DNA of 64,000 bases from Actinophytocola xinjiangensis (GCF_001921215.1 NZ_MSIF01000014.1:124001-188000), one strand, 5' to 3'. Numbered from the stretch's first letter, positions 1 to 8,196 are shown. Made by a program: numbers and translations. The notes: generated by a model not told the origin, from the sequence alone.

Positions 1-816
1 GGTCGACAGCGTGTTCGGCAGGCTCACCAGCGACCCGGTGCCGTCCGCGCGCGGCGCGCCCTCGCCGGCCAGCACGCCGCCGAGGCTGCTCAGCGGGCCG
101 GCGAGCCGCCGCAGGCCGGCGATGATCTCCTGGTCGGCGCGGGCGTCGAGTCGGGGCGCGTCGAACACGCCGGTCAGGTCGGTGACGGTGGGCAGTGTCG
201 GGATCGCGTTGACCAGCGACAGGCTGGCGACCTCGGTGGACGCGTCGGCGATCGTGCGGACGCACGGGCCGAGGGTGTCGTCCCACTGGGCGTGCACCTG
301 GCCCTGCAGCGCGCTGCCGGTGATCATCGTGTCCAGCGGTGTCCTCGGCAGCGTGAGCCCGCCGTGGGTCGGCCGCGGGTTGTTCGGCGGCGCGGTCTGC
401 GCCAGCGCCCCGGGCGCCTGCGGCGTCGCGCCCTGGACGGCGAGCCCACCCGGCGCGGCCTGGGCGATGGCGTGCTCGAACTCGAGGTAGGACTCGGAGT
501 TGACCTGCGCCGAGGAGATCCCGAACCCGACCTCGACGGCCGGCTGCTTGGGCAGCTTGTCCTCCGCGCCGGGCACGATCGCCCTGGTGGGCACCGAGTT
601 CGGCAGGATCCGCACGATCCCCAGCCCCGTCCCGGCGTCGGCGACCACCCGCCCCGCCGGCCGATCCGCCGCCAGCTCCGACATCTGCGGCGAACTCGGA
701 TCGGTCGGCGTCGGCACCGGCGTCGTGATCGGCTGCGCCAACGCCGGCGCCGCCGAGAACACCAGTACGACCGCCACCAGCGGCAACGCCGTCGCGACGA
801 GTGAACGCCCACGCAT
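1..816 (-). CDS. Secreted protein of unknown function (C-terminus beyond window)
   Basis: A minus-strand frame starts at ATG 814-816 behind a good ribosome site (GGGAGG, 8 nt upstream). It stays open for 272 codons to the window edge, so the C-terminus is missing. The N-terminus is a clear signal peptide: RGR, then a hydrophobic run, then an ALA|Q cleavage site after about residue 27. A Thr/Pro-rich spacer follows (PITTPVPTPTDPSSP), and then a soluble-looking region with a single cysteine in TLGPCVRTIAD. I do not recognise the family and see no catalytic motif. The open frames on the plus strand across this stretch are shadows. The gene diverges from the adjacent tRNA, whose promoter lies about 60 bp upstream. 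The coding call is fairly sure; the function is unknown. Confidence 0.8.
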   Translation of the reverse strand, partial: MRGRSLVATALPLVAVVLVFSAAPALAQPITTPVPTPTDPSSPQMSELAADRPAGRVVADAGTGLGIVRILPNSVPTRAIVPGAEDKLPKQPAVEVGFGISSAQVNSESYLEFEHAIAQAAPGGLAVQGATPQAPGALAQTAPPNNPRPTHGGLTLPRTPLDTMITGSALQGQVHAQWDDTLGPCVRTIADASTEVASLSLVNAIPTLPTVTDLTGVFDAPRLDARADQEIIAGLRRLAGPLSSLGGVLAGEGAPRADGTGSLVSLPNTLST

Positions 817-870
817 CCCGGAGTCCTCCCTGCCACGAAGCGAGTCCGTCTCCTCTAACGAGACGGTGCC

Positions 871-901
871 CTGACAGTGACGCCCGACACTTGGCTACAC
901 T
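871..901 (+). promoter_or_regulatory. Probable promoter of tRNA-Thr
   Basis: CTGACA (871-876) and TACACT (896-901) resemble the -35 and -10 elements of the main actinobacterial sigma factor. The spacer is rather long at 19 nt. The -10 box ends 10 nt before the first base of the tRNA. The TACACT box is the stronger part of the call. Confidence 0.45.
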
Positions 902-911
902 GACACCGTTC

Positions 912-985
912 GCCGCCTTAGCTCAGTCGGCCAGAGCGGCTCACTCGTAATGAGCAGGTCGTCGGTTCGATTCCGACAGGCGGCT
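912..985 (+). tRNA. tRNA-Thr (anticodon CGT)
   Basis: A complete cloverleaf can be folded by eye. The acceptor stem pairs GCCGCCT (912-918) with AGGCGGC (978-984). The D stem pairs GCTC with GAGC. The anticodon stem GCTCA/TGAGC encloses the loop CTCGTAA with anticodon CGT. The T stem GTCGG/CCGAC carries the loop TTCGATT. The 3' CCA is encoded (986-988). CGT reads ACG (threonine). A strong hairpin follows at 1011-1043. Confidence 0.97.
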
Positions 986-1010
986 CCAGGTCAGAGACCT
1001 GTAGCACTCG

Positions 1011-1043
1011 GAGGCCGGGTTCGCGTGACGCGAGCCCGGCCTC
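1011..1043 (+). terminator. Hairpin terminator after tRNA-Thr
   Basis: A 15-bp stem (GAGGCCGGGTTCGCG against CGCGAGCCCGGCCTC, one G-U pair) closes a TGA loop, and the sequence continues TGCTCGT. The U-tract is poor, as is common in actinomycetes. It lies 26 nt after the tRNA. Confidence 0.7.
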
Positions 1044-1190
1044 TGCTCGTGTCACGGCCGGTCAGGTGAGCCGTGCGGACGCTCCCCGGGTCGGGGCTGT
1101 CGGCGGCGGCCCCTGCTGTGTCGACCGTGGGGGCGGTGTCTGGGGCTTGCTGTGACGTCTACGGCAATGTTTAGCGTCGGCGTTGTGGGA

Positions 1191-2048
1191 ATGAGATTTT
1201 CGGTCAGTTACAGCACGCCCTACTTCGGGGTGGAGCCGGAGCGGTTGGTGGGGTATGCGCGGCATGCTGAGGAGTGCGGCTTCGAGGGGCTGTACCTGCC
1301 GGAGCATGTCGTGGTGTTCCCGGGGGCCAAGGTGGGGGCGCACGAGATCCCGGCGGGGTTGCCGTATGCGGATCCGGTGGAGTGTTTGAGTTTTGTCGCC
1401 GCGGCAACGGATCGGTTGCTGTTGGGGACGGGTGTGTTGTTGTTGCCCTACCACCATCCGGTGGTGTTGGCGAAGCGGCTGGCCACCCTGGACGTGCTGT
1501 CGAAGGGGCGGATGCGGCTGCTGACCGTCGGCCTGGGGACACTGCCGGGGGAGGCGGCGGCGATGGGGGTGGACTTCGCGGCGCGTGGGCGGCGGGCTGA
1601 TGAGGCGATCGACGTGATGCGACTGTTGTGGTCGGGGGGCGAGGACGGGGTCAGTTTCGACGGGGAGTTCTTCTCGTTCGAGGACGCGTGCAGCTTTCCC
1701 AAACCGCACGGGGGCGGTGTGCTGCCGATTCATGTCGGGGGGTCCAGTCGGGCGGCGGCGCGGCGGGCGGGACGCCGGGGGGACGGGTACTTCCCGGGGG
1801 GCGCGTTGACGCCGGACGAGCGGGCCTCGCGGCTGGCGTTGGCCAGGGACACCGCCGCCCGGAACGGGCGGGACCCCGACGCCCTGGAGTACACGCGGTG
1901 GGGGTCGATCGACCTGACCGTCGGGCAGGTCGACGCGCTCGCGGCGCAGGGGGTGACCCGGCTGGTCGTCAGCGCCACCGAGACCGATCCCGCTCGGCAG
2001 CGGGACCAGCTCACGGCGTTCGCGCGGCGGTTCCGGATCGGGCGGTAG
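1191..2048 (+). CDS. LLM-class F420-dependent oxidoreductase
   Basis: This is a bacterial luciferase-like (TIM barrel) flavin/F420 oxidoreductase, close in pattern to the mycobacterial Rv2161c-type proteins. The family signature is visible: an N-terminal beta strand (MRFSVSYSTPYFG), ARHAEECGFEGLYLPEH, LGTGVLLLPYHHPVVLAKRLATLD, then a gap and RADEAIDVMRLLWSG. A late HVGGSSRAAARRAGRRGDG segment fits the cofactor phosphate site. The substrate cannot be told. I chose ATG 1191 because it begins directly with the first beta strand; in-frame GTG 1152 and ATG 1167 would only add an unconserved tail. The product is 285 residues, normal for the family. Codon choice leans more to third-position G than in the neighbours, which may hint at a different history. 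Confidence 0.85.
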   Translation: MRFSVSYSTPYFGVEPERLVGYARHAEECGFEGLYLPEHVVVFPGAKVGAHEIPAGLPYADPVECLSFVAAATDRLLLGTGVLLLPYHHPVVLAKRLATLDVLSKGRMRLLTVGLGTLPGEAAAMGVDFAARGRRADEAIDVMRLLWSGGEDGVSFDGEFFSFEDACSFPKPHGGGVLPIHVGGSSRAAARRAGRRGDGYFPGGALTPDERASRLALARDTAARNGRDPDALEYTRWGSIDLTVGQVDALAAQGVTRLVVSATETDPARQRDQLTAFARRFRIGR

Positions 2049-2051
2049 TCA

Positions 2052-2255
2052 GGTAAACCGGGTCGACGGGGCGGACACGCTGGGGCGATGGAGGTCCAGC
2101 GCGCGCTCGTGAGTCACCGGGTAAACCGGGTCGACAGGGTGGACACGCTGGGGCGATGGAGGTCCAGCGCGCGCTCGTGAGTCACCGGGTAAACCGGGTC
2201 GACAGGGTGGACACACTGGAGCAATGGACATCCAGCGCACGCTCGTCAGTCACGC
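2052..2255 (+). repeat. Three 68-bp tandem repeats covering the promoter and start of the threonine aldolase gene
   Basis: Copies begin at 2052, 2120 and 2188, each with GGTAAACCGGGTCGAC followed by GG(C/T)GGACAC(G/A)CTGG. The third copy holds the real start codon (ATG 2224) and the first ten codons of the downstream gene. The two upstream copies carry the same ATG context at 2088 and 2156 (ATGGAGGTCCAGCGC). Copies 1 and 2 are almost identical to each other; copy 3 has diverged by several bases. The 68-bp period is not a multiple of three, so the copied starts are in different frames. Confidence 0.9.
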
Positions 2256-3282
2256 TCCGTCGCGGCGGCGGCCACAGGTCGTGCTCCGACGGCTGCTGGA
2301 CACCGTCCCGGAACACGCGACCGGCGCCGAGCTCGTCGCCGAGCTGGAACGGCGGGTCGCCGAACTGCTCGGCAAACCCCGGGCGCTGCTGTTCCCCACC
2401 GGCACCATGACCCAGCAGGTCGCGCTGCGCGTCCACGCCGAACGCACCGGGCGACGCTCCTTCCTCGCCCACCCGACCAACCACCTCGAACTCTGGGAGA
2501 AACACGGCTACGCCGACGTCCACGGCCTGCGTTTCCAACCCGTCGGCGAACCGCACAGCCTGCTGACCCTCGACGACCTCACCGGCGCCACCATCGAACC
2601 CGCGGCCGCGCTGCTGCTCGAACTGCCCCAACGCGAGATCGGCGGACCTCTCCCCACCTGGGACGACCTGGTCGCCCAGGTCGACTGGGCGCACGCGCAC
2701 GGCGCCGCCACCCACCTCGACGGCGCCCGCCTCTGGGAGGCGCAACCCTTCTACGGCCGGCCGCACGCCGAGATCGCCGCGCTGTTCGACACCGCCTACG
2801 TGTCCCTCTACAAAGGACTCGGTGGGATCAGTGGCGGGATGCTCGCCGGGCCGGCCGAGGTCATCGACGCCGCGGTCGTGTGGCGGCGGCGGCTCGGCGG
2901 CGACCTGCCGGACCCCTGGCCCTTCGCGCTCGCGGGCCTCGCCGGGCTCGACGAACGCGTCACGCGGATGGCCGACTACCGCGACCACGCGGTCGCCATC
3001 GCCTCGGCGTTGTCCGCCGCCGGGATCGCCGAGGTGTACCCGGATCCGCCGTGCACGGCCATGTTCCACCTGTCCCTGCCCGTCGCGGCCGCCGACCTCG
3101 ACCGGGCCAACCAGGACATCATGGCCGAGCGCGGCCTCCAGGTGATCTCCCGCGCCCAGCCGCGCCACCCCGGGCGCTGCACCGTCGAGGTCACGGTGTC
3201 CGAGAACGCCATGGAGTTCACGCCCGACGAGGTCGTCGCGCTCTACCGGGAGCTGCTCGAACGCGCCGCCGGTCAGTCCTGA
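2224..3282 (+). CDS. Threonine aldolase family protein (PLP-dependent)
   Basis: A fold-type I PLP enzyme of the L-threonine aldolase/beta-eliminating lyase family. It would split threonine or allo-threonine to glycine and acetaldehyde, or a related beta-hydroxy amino acid. The 352-residue length fits. Visible motifs are ALLFPTGTMTQQVAL near the PLP phosphate site, THLDGARLWEA carrying the PLP-pyridine aspartate, and SLYKGLGGISGG with the Schiff-base lysine at about residue 197. The start ATG lies inside the third copy of the 68-bp repeat, and sequence similarity between copies ends about ten codons in. The 3' end overlaps the convergent acetyltransferase gene by 10 bp. glyA, another glycine-forming enzyme, is 1.3 kb downstream. 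Substrate specificity is inferred from family only. Confidence 0.88.
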   Translation: MDIQRTLVSHAPSRRRPQVVLRRLLDTVPEHATGAELVAELERRVAELLGKPRALLFPTGTMTQQVALRVHAERTGRRSFLAHPTNHLELWEKHGYADVHGLRFQPVGEPHSLLTLDDLTGATIEPAAALLLELPQREIGGPLPTWDDLVAQVDWAHAHGAATHLDGARLWEAQPFYGRPHAEIAALFDTAYVSLYKGLGGISGGMLAGPAEVIDAAVVWRRRLGGDLPDPWPFALAGLAGLDERVTRMADYRDHAVAIASALSAAGIAEVYPDPPCTAMFHLSLPVAAADLDRANQDIMAERGLQVISRAQPRHPGRCTVEVTVSENAMEFTPDEVVALYRELLERAAGQS

Positions 3283-4040
3283 GTGAACGGAACGGTGGTG
3301 CAGATCCGCTTGAACCCCAAGCGTTCCAGCGTCGGGCGGCTCGTCGGCAGCGCGTCGGTCCGCAGGTAGCGGTAGCCCCGGTCGGCGGCCAGCCGCGCCC
3401 GGTGGGCGACCATCGCGCGGTAGATCCCGCGCCGCCGCCACCGCGCCACCGTGCCGCCACCCCACAGGCTCGCGAAGTCCGTGCCCACATGGAAATCGAC
3501 CCTGGCCGCGCACACCGGCTCGTCGCCGGCCAACGCCAGCACCGCGGCCAGCGCACCGGACGCCATCCGGGCGCGCATCGCCTCGACCATCGGGCCGTGG
3601 TCGCCGCCGAAGACCTCGTCGTGCACCCGCTTCACCAGCCGCAGGTCCTCGTCGGTGGTCGCCTCGCGCAGCGTGATGCCCGGCGGGGGCGGCGTGTCCA
3701 GCGGCGTGTCGGCCACCGCCGCGACCAGCACCGTCTCCTCCTCGCCCGCGCTCAGACCCGCGGCACGCAGCCGCGCCGGCAGGTCGGCCGGCCGGTCGTA
3801 GGAGTAGTACTTCCACTCGAAGCGCCGGCCGTGGCCGGTGAAGTAGGCGATCTGGTCGGCGATCACCGCATCGGCGGTCGACTCGTCCAGCGACGACCAC
3901 TCCACACCGTTCCACCCCGACGGGTCGTTGCTCAGACAACGGATCACCGGCCCGACACGCTCGAACAGGCCACCGTCCAGCGACGGCCGGACCACGTCGC
4001 GCAACTGGGAGTCGAACGCGGTGAGCACCTCGTCAGCCAT
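3273..4040 (-). CDS. GNAT family N-acetyltransferase
   Basis: A 255-residue protein with a helical N-terminal part (MADEVLTAFDSQLRDVV...) and a C-terminal GNAT fold from about residue 120. The acetyl-CoA loop is seen as RWRRRGIYRAMVAHR, after a beta strand VCAARVDFHVG, with the late GYRYLRTDALPTSRPTLERLGF segment typical of the family end. The acceptor is unknown. The start ATG (4038-4040) is 48 bp from the divergently transcribed HIT gene, so the two promoters share a short intergenic space. The stop codon lies inside the 3' end of the threonine aldolase gene. Confidence 0.85.
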   Translation of the reverse strand: MADEVLTAFDSQLRDVVRPSLDGGLFERVGPVIRCLSNDPSGWNGVEWSSLDESTADAVIADQIAYFTGHGRRFEWKYYSYDRPADLPARLRAAGLSAGEEETVLVAAVADTPLDTPPPPGITLREATTDEDLRLVKRVHDEVFGGDHGPMVEAMRARMASGALAAVLALAGDEPVCAARVDFHVGTDFASLWGGGTVARWRRRGIYRAMVAHRARLAADRGYRYLRTDALPTSRPTLERLGFKRICTTVPFTQD

Positions 4041-4075
4041 GCGGCAAGTCCAGCACAGCGGGGCAAGCCGATTTG

Positions 4076-4081
4076 TAGGCT
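4076..4081 (+). promoter_or_regulatory. -10 box of a leaderless promoter (HIT gene)
   Basis: TAGGCT ends 7 nt before the GTG at 4089, which is where transcription would start. This decides the GTG 4089 start, since no ribosome site precedes it. Confidence 0.5.
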
Positions 4082-4088
4082 CGCCCGG

Positions 4089-4535
4089 GTGGACTGCTAC
4101 ATCTGCGCCAAACACTGGGACCCGGCCGGACAGGTCGACGGCGACGACCTGGTCGTCGTCTCGCACGTCGCCCACGACGCGCCCGGCCAGGACGGCGCCC
4201 CGGTCTACCTCGGGCACCTGGTCGTCGAACCCCGCCGGCACGTCGCCGGCCTCGGGGACCTGACCGGCGACGAGGCCGCCGCGCTCGGCCGCTGGCTGGC
4301 CCGCGCCGCCGACGCGCTGCGCACCGACGCCGGCGCCGAGCACGTGTACTCCATGGTCGTCGGGCACCAGATCGACCACCTGCACGTCCACCTCGTCCCG
4401 CGCTACCCGGGCACGCCCCGCGAGTACTGGTGGTCGCGGCTGGGCGAGTGGCCCGACGCCCCGCTCGGTGATGTCGCTGACGTCGCCCGGGTCGTCAGCG
4501 GGCTGCGGGCACACCTCCAGCGGCAGGGCAGATAG
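4089..4535 (+). CDS. HIT family protein (nucleotide hydrolase/transferase)
   Basis: A 148-residue histidine-triad protein. The active-site motif is present as DHLHVHLVPR (His-x-His-x-His), preceded by YSMVVGHQ. An early CYICAKH looks like half of a zinc or structural site found in many actinobacterial HIT proteins. Family members hydrolyse nucleotide phosphoramidates or dinucleotides; the substrate here is unknown. The GTG 4089 start gives a leader-less transcript (TAGGCT box 7 nt upstream) and the N-terminus VDCYICAKH. It is divergent from the GNAT gene and 45 bp upstream of glyA, possibly co-transcribed with it. Confidence 0.88.
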   Translation: MDCYICAKHWDPAGQVDGDDLVVVSHVAHDAPGQDGAPVYLGHLVVEPRRHVAGLGDLTGDEAAALGRWLARAADALRTDAGAEHVYSMVVGHQIDHLHVHLVPRYPGTPREYWWSRLGEWPDAPLGDVADVARVVSGLRAHLQRQGR

Positions 4536-4580
4536 TGTTCGGCAGGCGCCCCTCCAACCCCGTCCAGGGAGGCACTCACC

Positions 4581-5834
4581 ATGCACCAGCCGGCGATCTC
4601 GCACCTGGCAGCGGCCGACCCCGTGCTCGCTCAGCTCATCGAGGGCGAGGCCCAACGTCAGTTCGAGAAGGTGCGGCTGATCGCCTCCGAGAACTACGTG
4701 TCCACGGCGGTCCTCGAAGCCACCGGAACGGTACTGACCAACAAGTACTCCGAGGGCTACGCCGGCAAGCGGTACTACGAAGGGCAACAGTTCATCGACC
4801 CGATCGAGTCGATGGCCATCGAACGGGCGAAATCGCTGTTCGGTGTTGACCACGCCAACGTGCAGACCTACTCGGGGTCGCCGGCCAATCTCGCCGTCTA
4901 CCTGGCGGTCGCCTCGCCCGGCGACACCGTCATGGGCATGGCGCTGCCCGCCGGCGGTCACCTCACCCACGGCTGGTCGGTCTCGGCCACCGGCAAGTGG
5001 TTCCGCTCCGTGCAGTACGGGGTGCGCAAGGACACCGGCCGCATCGACCTCGACGAGGTGCGTGACCTCGCCCTCGCCGAACGCCCGAAGCTGATCTTCT
5101 GCGGCGGCACGGCCATCCCCAGGACCATCGACTTCCCCGCCTTCGCCGAGATCGCCCGCGAGGTCGGCGCGGTGCTCGTCGCCGACATCGCGCACATCGC
5201 CGGCTTGGTCGCCGGCGGGGCGCACCCGTCGCCGGTCGGGCACGCGGAGATCATCTCCACCACCACGCACAAGACCCTGCGCGGCCCGCGCGGCGCCATG
5301 CTGATGTCCGACGCCGCGCACGCCAAGGCCCTGGACAAGGCCGTGTTCCCCGGGTTGCAGGGTGGCCCGCACAACCACACCACGGCCGCCATCGCGGTCG
5401 CGCTCGCCGAGGCGGCGCAGCCCTCGTTCCGCGAGTACGCGGCCAACATCGTCGCCAACGCCAAGGCGCTGGCCGACGCGCTCGTGGCGCGCGGGTTCGA
5501 ACTGGTGTCCGGCGGGACCGACAACCACCTGATCCTGATGGACCTGACGAACAAGGGCATCGGCGGCAAGCCGGCCGCCAAGGCGCTGGACCAGGCCGGG
5601 ATCGAGCTGAACTACAACACCGTGCCGTTCGACCCGCGCAAGCCGTTCGACCCGTCCGGGGTGCGGCTGGGCACCTCCGCGATCACCACCCGTGGACTCG
5701 GCGTCGAGCAGATGCCGCAGATCGCGGAATGGATCGACCGGGCGGTCGCCGCCGGTGACGACGCCGAGCTGACGGCCATCGCCGGCGAGGTCGCCGAACT
5801 GCTGGCCGGCTACCCGATGCCGGGCTGGGCGTAA
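4581..5834 (+). CDS. glyA: Serine hydroxymethyltransferase
   Basis: SHMT converts serine plus tetrahydrofolate to glycine and 5,10-methylene-THF, a main one-carbon source. The product is 417 residues, the normal bacterial size. Family hallmarks are seen: N-terminal RLIASENYVS, TNKYSEGYAGKRYYEGQQFID, VADIAHIAGLVAGG, and the PLP lysine in STTTHKTLRGPRG at about residue 231. ATG 4581 follows a strong ribosome site (AGGGAGG, centred near 4570). Only 45 bp separate it from the HIT gene. A hairpin follows the stop. It links functionally to the folate operon further along the window. Confidence 0.97.
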   Translation: MHQPAISHLAAADPVLAQLIEGEAQRQFEKVRLIASENYVSTAVLEATGTVLTNKYSEGYAGKRYYEGQQFIDPIESMAIERAKSLFGVDHANVQTYSGSPANLAVYLAVASPGDTVMGMALPAGGHLTHGWSVSATGKWFRSVQYGVRKDTGRIDLDEVRDLALAERPKLIFCGGTAIPRTIDFPAFAEIAREVGAVLVADIAHIAGLVAGGAHPSPVGHAEIISTTTHKTLRGPRGAMLMSDAAHAKALDKAVFPGLQGGPHNHTTAAIAVALAEAAQPSFREYAANIVANAKALADALVARGFELVSGGTDNHLILMDLTNKGIGGKPAAKALDQAGIELNYNTVPFDPRKPFDPSGVRLGTSAITTRGLGVEQMPQIAEWIDRAVAAGDDAELTAIAGEVAELLAGYPMPGWA

Positions 5835-5847
5835 AGAGGTCGCCGTT

Positions 5848-5894
5848 CTCGGTCAGTGGCTCGTGGGCCGGCGCGGGCCGGGCCGCTGACCGAG
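5848..5894 (+). terminator. Hairpin terminator after glyA
   Basis: CTCGGTCAGTGG (from 5848) pairs with CCGCTGACCGAG (5883-5894) with one wobble pair; the GC-rich loop between could form a second stem (GGGCCGGCGCGGGCC). It begins 14 nt after the glyA stop. The U-tract is weak. Confidence 0.6.
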
Positions 5895-6073
5895 AGCGCG
5901 TTGGTCTTCGTTGCGGGTGCTTCGTTCCTGGCTGGTTGGGTGCTTCGAGTTGTCCACAGGCCGGGCCCGAAGAGGGCTTTCCAGCCCGTTTCTCGATTAG
6001 AATGGCTTGAGGGGTGCCCCCGTGGAGGGTGGGGGTCTACCTACCTGTTGGGTTTGTTGGTTTGTTGGGTTGT

Positions 6074-6123
6074 GGGGTGTTTGAGGGGGCTGGGTGGTGG
6101 GTGTTGCGCGGGGTGGGGTTGGG
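6074..6123 (+). other. G-quadruplex-prone G-run cluster
   Basis: Runs GGGG (6074-6077), GGGGG (6085-6089), GGG (6092-6094) and GGG (6099-6101) are spaced by loops of 7, 2 and 4 nt, matching the simple G4 rule. Three more runs follow at 6110-6113, 6115-6118 and 6121-6123. This is a sequence pattern only; structure formation is inferred. Confidence 0.4.
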
Positions 6124-6249
6124 TTGTCGGCGGATTGTGCGGGCGGCCCCTCACGCCTCAAGGCCCTGACATGGGCTGGGGTCTGGGTTCGTGTTCACCT
6201 GTGGGCCTCTTGACCCGTGAGCCTCCGCCGCCCTGACGCAGGGCTCATG

Positions 6250-6273
6250 GGGCAGGGCTGGCGCCCTGCCCCA
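6250..6273. terminator. Strong hairpin, possible terminator for the minus-strand gene
   Basis: GGGGCAGGG (6250-6258) pairs perfectly with CCCTGCCCC (6265-6273) around CTGGCG. It is about 180 bp past the stop of the minus-strand gene at 6452 and has no U-tract on either side, so its role is uncertain. Confidence 0.35.
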
Positions 6274-6451
6274 CCGTGGCCCGCCGACAACCCCAACGCC
6301 CTCACCGCTCCCGGTACGCCAAGCTGTGGCCACACCGAGTCGTCGCGGTCGTGATCGACGGTGTTGGTTTCGTGGTGCTTGCGGTCATGGTCGGCGTGTT
6401 GGTTCGTGTCCGTTCGCTGTGTCGCCGTTTCGGTTGCGGGGTGTGGGTTTC

Positions 6452-8017
6452 CTATTTCAGGGTTTTGGGGTTGCTGGGGGTGCTTTCGTTGTTCGTGCGG
6501 TCCAGGGCGGTGATGACGTAGGTGTACTTCCTGCCCTTGGCCGCCGTGGTGTCGGTGTAGGTGGTCGTTCGGCCGGTCGTGGTGGCGATCAGGTTGCGGG
6601 CGTCGGTGGTGGCGCAGTGGGCCGACGTTCCGTCCACGCGGTACACGGCGTAGCCGTCGGTGCGGTGGTCGGTGCTCACCCAGCGGAGCTGGGCGCCGGT
6701 CCCGGTTCGGGTGGCCTTGGTGATGACGGGGCGGCGGGGGGCCTTGGCCGCGAGGCGGTCGGGGGTGGGGGTGAGGGCGGGGGTGGTGTAGTGGTCGCGG
6801 GCGACGATGTCCATGTGGGACAGGGCGTTCTCGCGGACCTGGACGGCCGAGAAGTAGATGTCTCCCTGGACTTCGGGGTGGGAGCGGTTGAACGTCAGGT
6901 GGTCGCTGATCTCGTTCGGGTTGTGCCAGGGCGCGGCCTGGGCCGGATCGGCGACCTTGTAGTTCGCCTGGCCGATGTAGAGGGACACGTCGGTGTCGGT
7001 GACCACGTCGGACCACCAGGGGACCAGGGCGGCGTAGTCGGCGACGGTGAAACCGATGTTCCAGTACACCTGGGGGACGATGTAGTCCAGCCACCCCTCA
7101 CGGACCCACTTGCGGGTGTCCGCGTACAGGTCGTCGTAGGTCTGGACGCCGCCCTGGGTGGGGGAGCCGGTGGGGTCGGTGGAGGCGTTGCGCCAGATGG
7201 CGAACGGGCTCACGCCGAACTGGACGTGGGGTTTCGTCGCGCGGATCCTGGTCGACAGGCCCTCGATGAGCTGGTCGATGTTGTCGCGGCGCCAGTCGGC
7301 GAGGGAGTCGAAACCGGCGCCGTGTTCGGCGTAGGTGTCGGCGTCGTCAAAGGTCTGGCCGGCCACGGGGTAGGGGTAGAAGTAGTCGTCGAAGTGGACG
7401 GCGTCGAGGTCGTAGCGGGTGACGGCGTCCATGATCGCGTCGGTGGTGAAGTCGCGGACCTCGGGCAGGCCCGGGTCGTAGTACAACTTGCCGCCATAGG
7501 GGATCACCCAGTCGGGGTTCACTCGGGCGGGGTGGGTGGGGACCAGGGCGTTGACGTCCGTGGTCATCGACACCCGGTAGGGGTTGAACCAGGCGTGGAA
7601 CTCCAGGTTCCGCTCGTGCGCCTCCGTCACCGCGAACGCCAGCGGGTCGTAGCCCGGGTCCGTGCCCTGCGTGCCGCTGAGCCACCGCGACCACGGTTCG
7701 AACGGCGAGGGCCAGAACGCGTCGGCGGTCGGCCTCACCTGCACCACCACCGCGTTCAGCCCCAGCTCCACCGCCTCGTCGTACCAGCCGGTCAGCTCGT
7801 CGCGTTGCTGGTCGGCGGTCAGGCCGGGGCGCGAGGGCCAGTCGATGTTGGACACGCTGGCGATCCACTCGGCGCGCAGCTGCCGCTTGGGTGTTCGGGG
7901 ATCGGGAGCGGGGCAGTCACGGCCATCGGTCGGTGGGGCGGCGGTGGCGGCCGGCGGCACGGTCAGCGCGACGGCGGCAACGGCAACGGTCAGTAGTGCA
8001 CGGACGACTCGGCGCAT
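6452..8017 (-). CDS. Secreted glycoside-hydrolase-like family 10 (GHL10/DUF187) protein with C-terminal FN3-like domain
   Basis: A 521-residue exported protein. The signal peptide is MRRVVRALLTVAVAAVALTVPPAATA|A. The catalytic-like TIM barrel spans about residues 45-390 with family patterns LRAEWIASVSNIDWPS, LGLNAVVVQVRPTADAFWPS, FHAWFNPYRVS, DLDAVHFDDYFYPYP and GWLDYIVPQVYWN. The paired acids in HFDDYFYP and the QVYWN strand are typical of GHL10. The last ~90 residues (RPVITKATRTGTGAQLRW..) look like a fibronectin type III module. The family is thought to act on cell-surface glycans; the substrate is unknown. An upstream in-frame start (8059) would add 14 residues before the signal peptide, so ATG 8015-8017 is preferred. 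It diverges from the MarR gene. Confidence 0.88.
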   Translation of the reverse strand: MRRVVRALLTVAVAAVALTVPPAATAAPPTDGRDCPAPDPRTPKRQLRAEWIASVSNIDWPSRPGLTADQQRDELTGWYDEAVELGLNAVVVQVRPTADAFWPSPFEPWSRWLSGTQGTDPGYDPLAFAVTEAHERNLEFHAWFNPYRVSMTTDVNALVPTHPARVNPDWVIPYGGKLYYDPGLPEVRDFTTDAIMDAVTRYDLDAVHFDDYFYPYPVAGQTFDDADTYAEHGAGFDSLADWRRDNIDQLIEGLSTRIRATKPHVQFGVSPFAIWRNASTDPTGSPTQGGVQTYDDLYADTRKWVREGWLDYIVPQVYWNIGFTVADYAALVPWWSDVVTDTDVSLYIGQANYKVADPAQAAPWHNPNEISDHLTFNRSHPEVQGDIYFSAVQVRENALSHMDIVARDHYTTPALTPTPDRLAAKAPRRPVITKATRTGTGAQLRWVSTDHRTDGYAVYRVDGTSAHCATTDARNLIATTTGRTTTYTDTTAAKGRKYTYVITALDRTNNESTPSNPKTLK

Positions 8018-8196
8018 GGGCGAGAGTCTGCTGGCTCGCGCACCGCCAGGGAAGCCCACCAGTTTGTCTGGATTGTCGCTGAATCCATCCCGAAAGCGAC
8101 CGGGGTCACAGATTATTCAGTTGTCGACCCGCCCGTCAGCGGTTCATGCTTGTATCGAGCAACTACTTGGATGCTGCAAGCAAGGTTGGAGAAGCC

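Larger units (their letters stand above)
5895..6451. other. Gene-poor gap between glyA and the glycoside-hydrolase-like gene
   Basis: No credible gene is seen in about 560 bp. A 126-codon plus-strand open frame starts at 5856 but encodes low-complexity Gly/Trp/Leu/Cys-rich sequence without a ribosome site, and I reject it. The plus strand is unusually G/T-rich from about 6020 to 6140 (TTGGGTTTGTTGGTTTGTTG and runs of G), with G-quadruplex-type spacing at 6074-6123. A perfect 9-bp hairpin lies at 6250-6273. The base composition differs from the surrounding coding DNA. Confidence 0.6.

Noticed and set aside
2052-2255. 68-bp repeats as a CRISPR array
   Set aside because: The repeats are contiguous without spacers, number only three, and include the start of a gene.
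5856-6236. 126-codon plus-strand frame after glyA
   Set aside because: Low-complexity composition, begins inside the glyA terminator hairpin, and has no ribosome site.
8146-8190. GCTTG...CAAGC inverted repeat as a MarR operator
   Set aside because: The arms are only five bases and far apart (34 bp overall), and several equally good pairings exist nearby.
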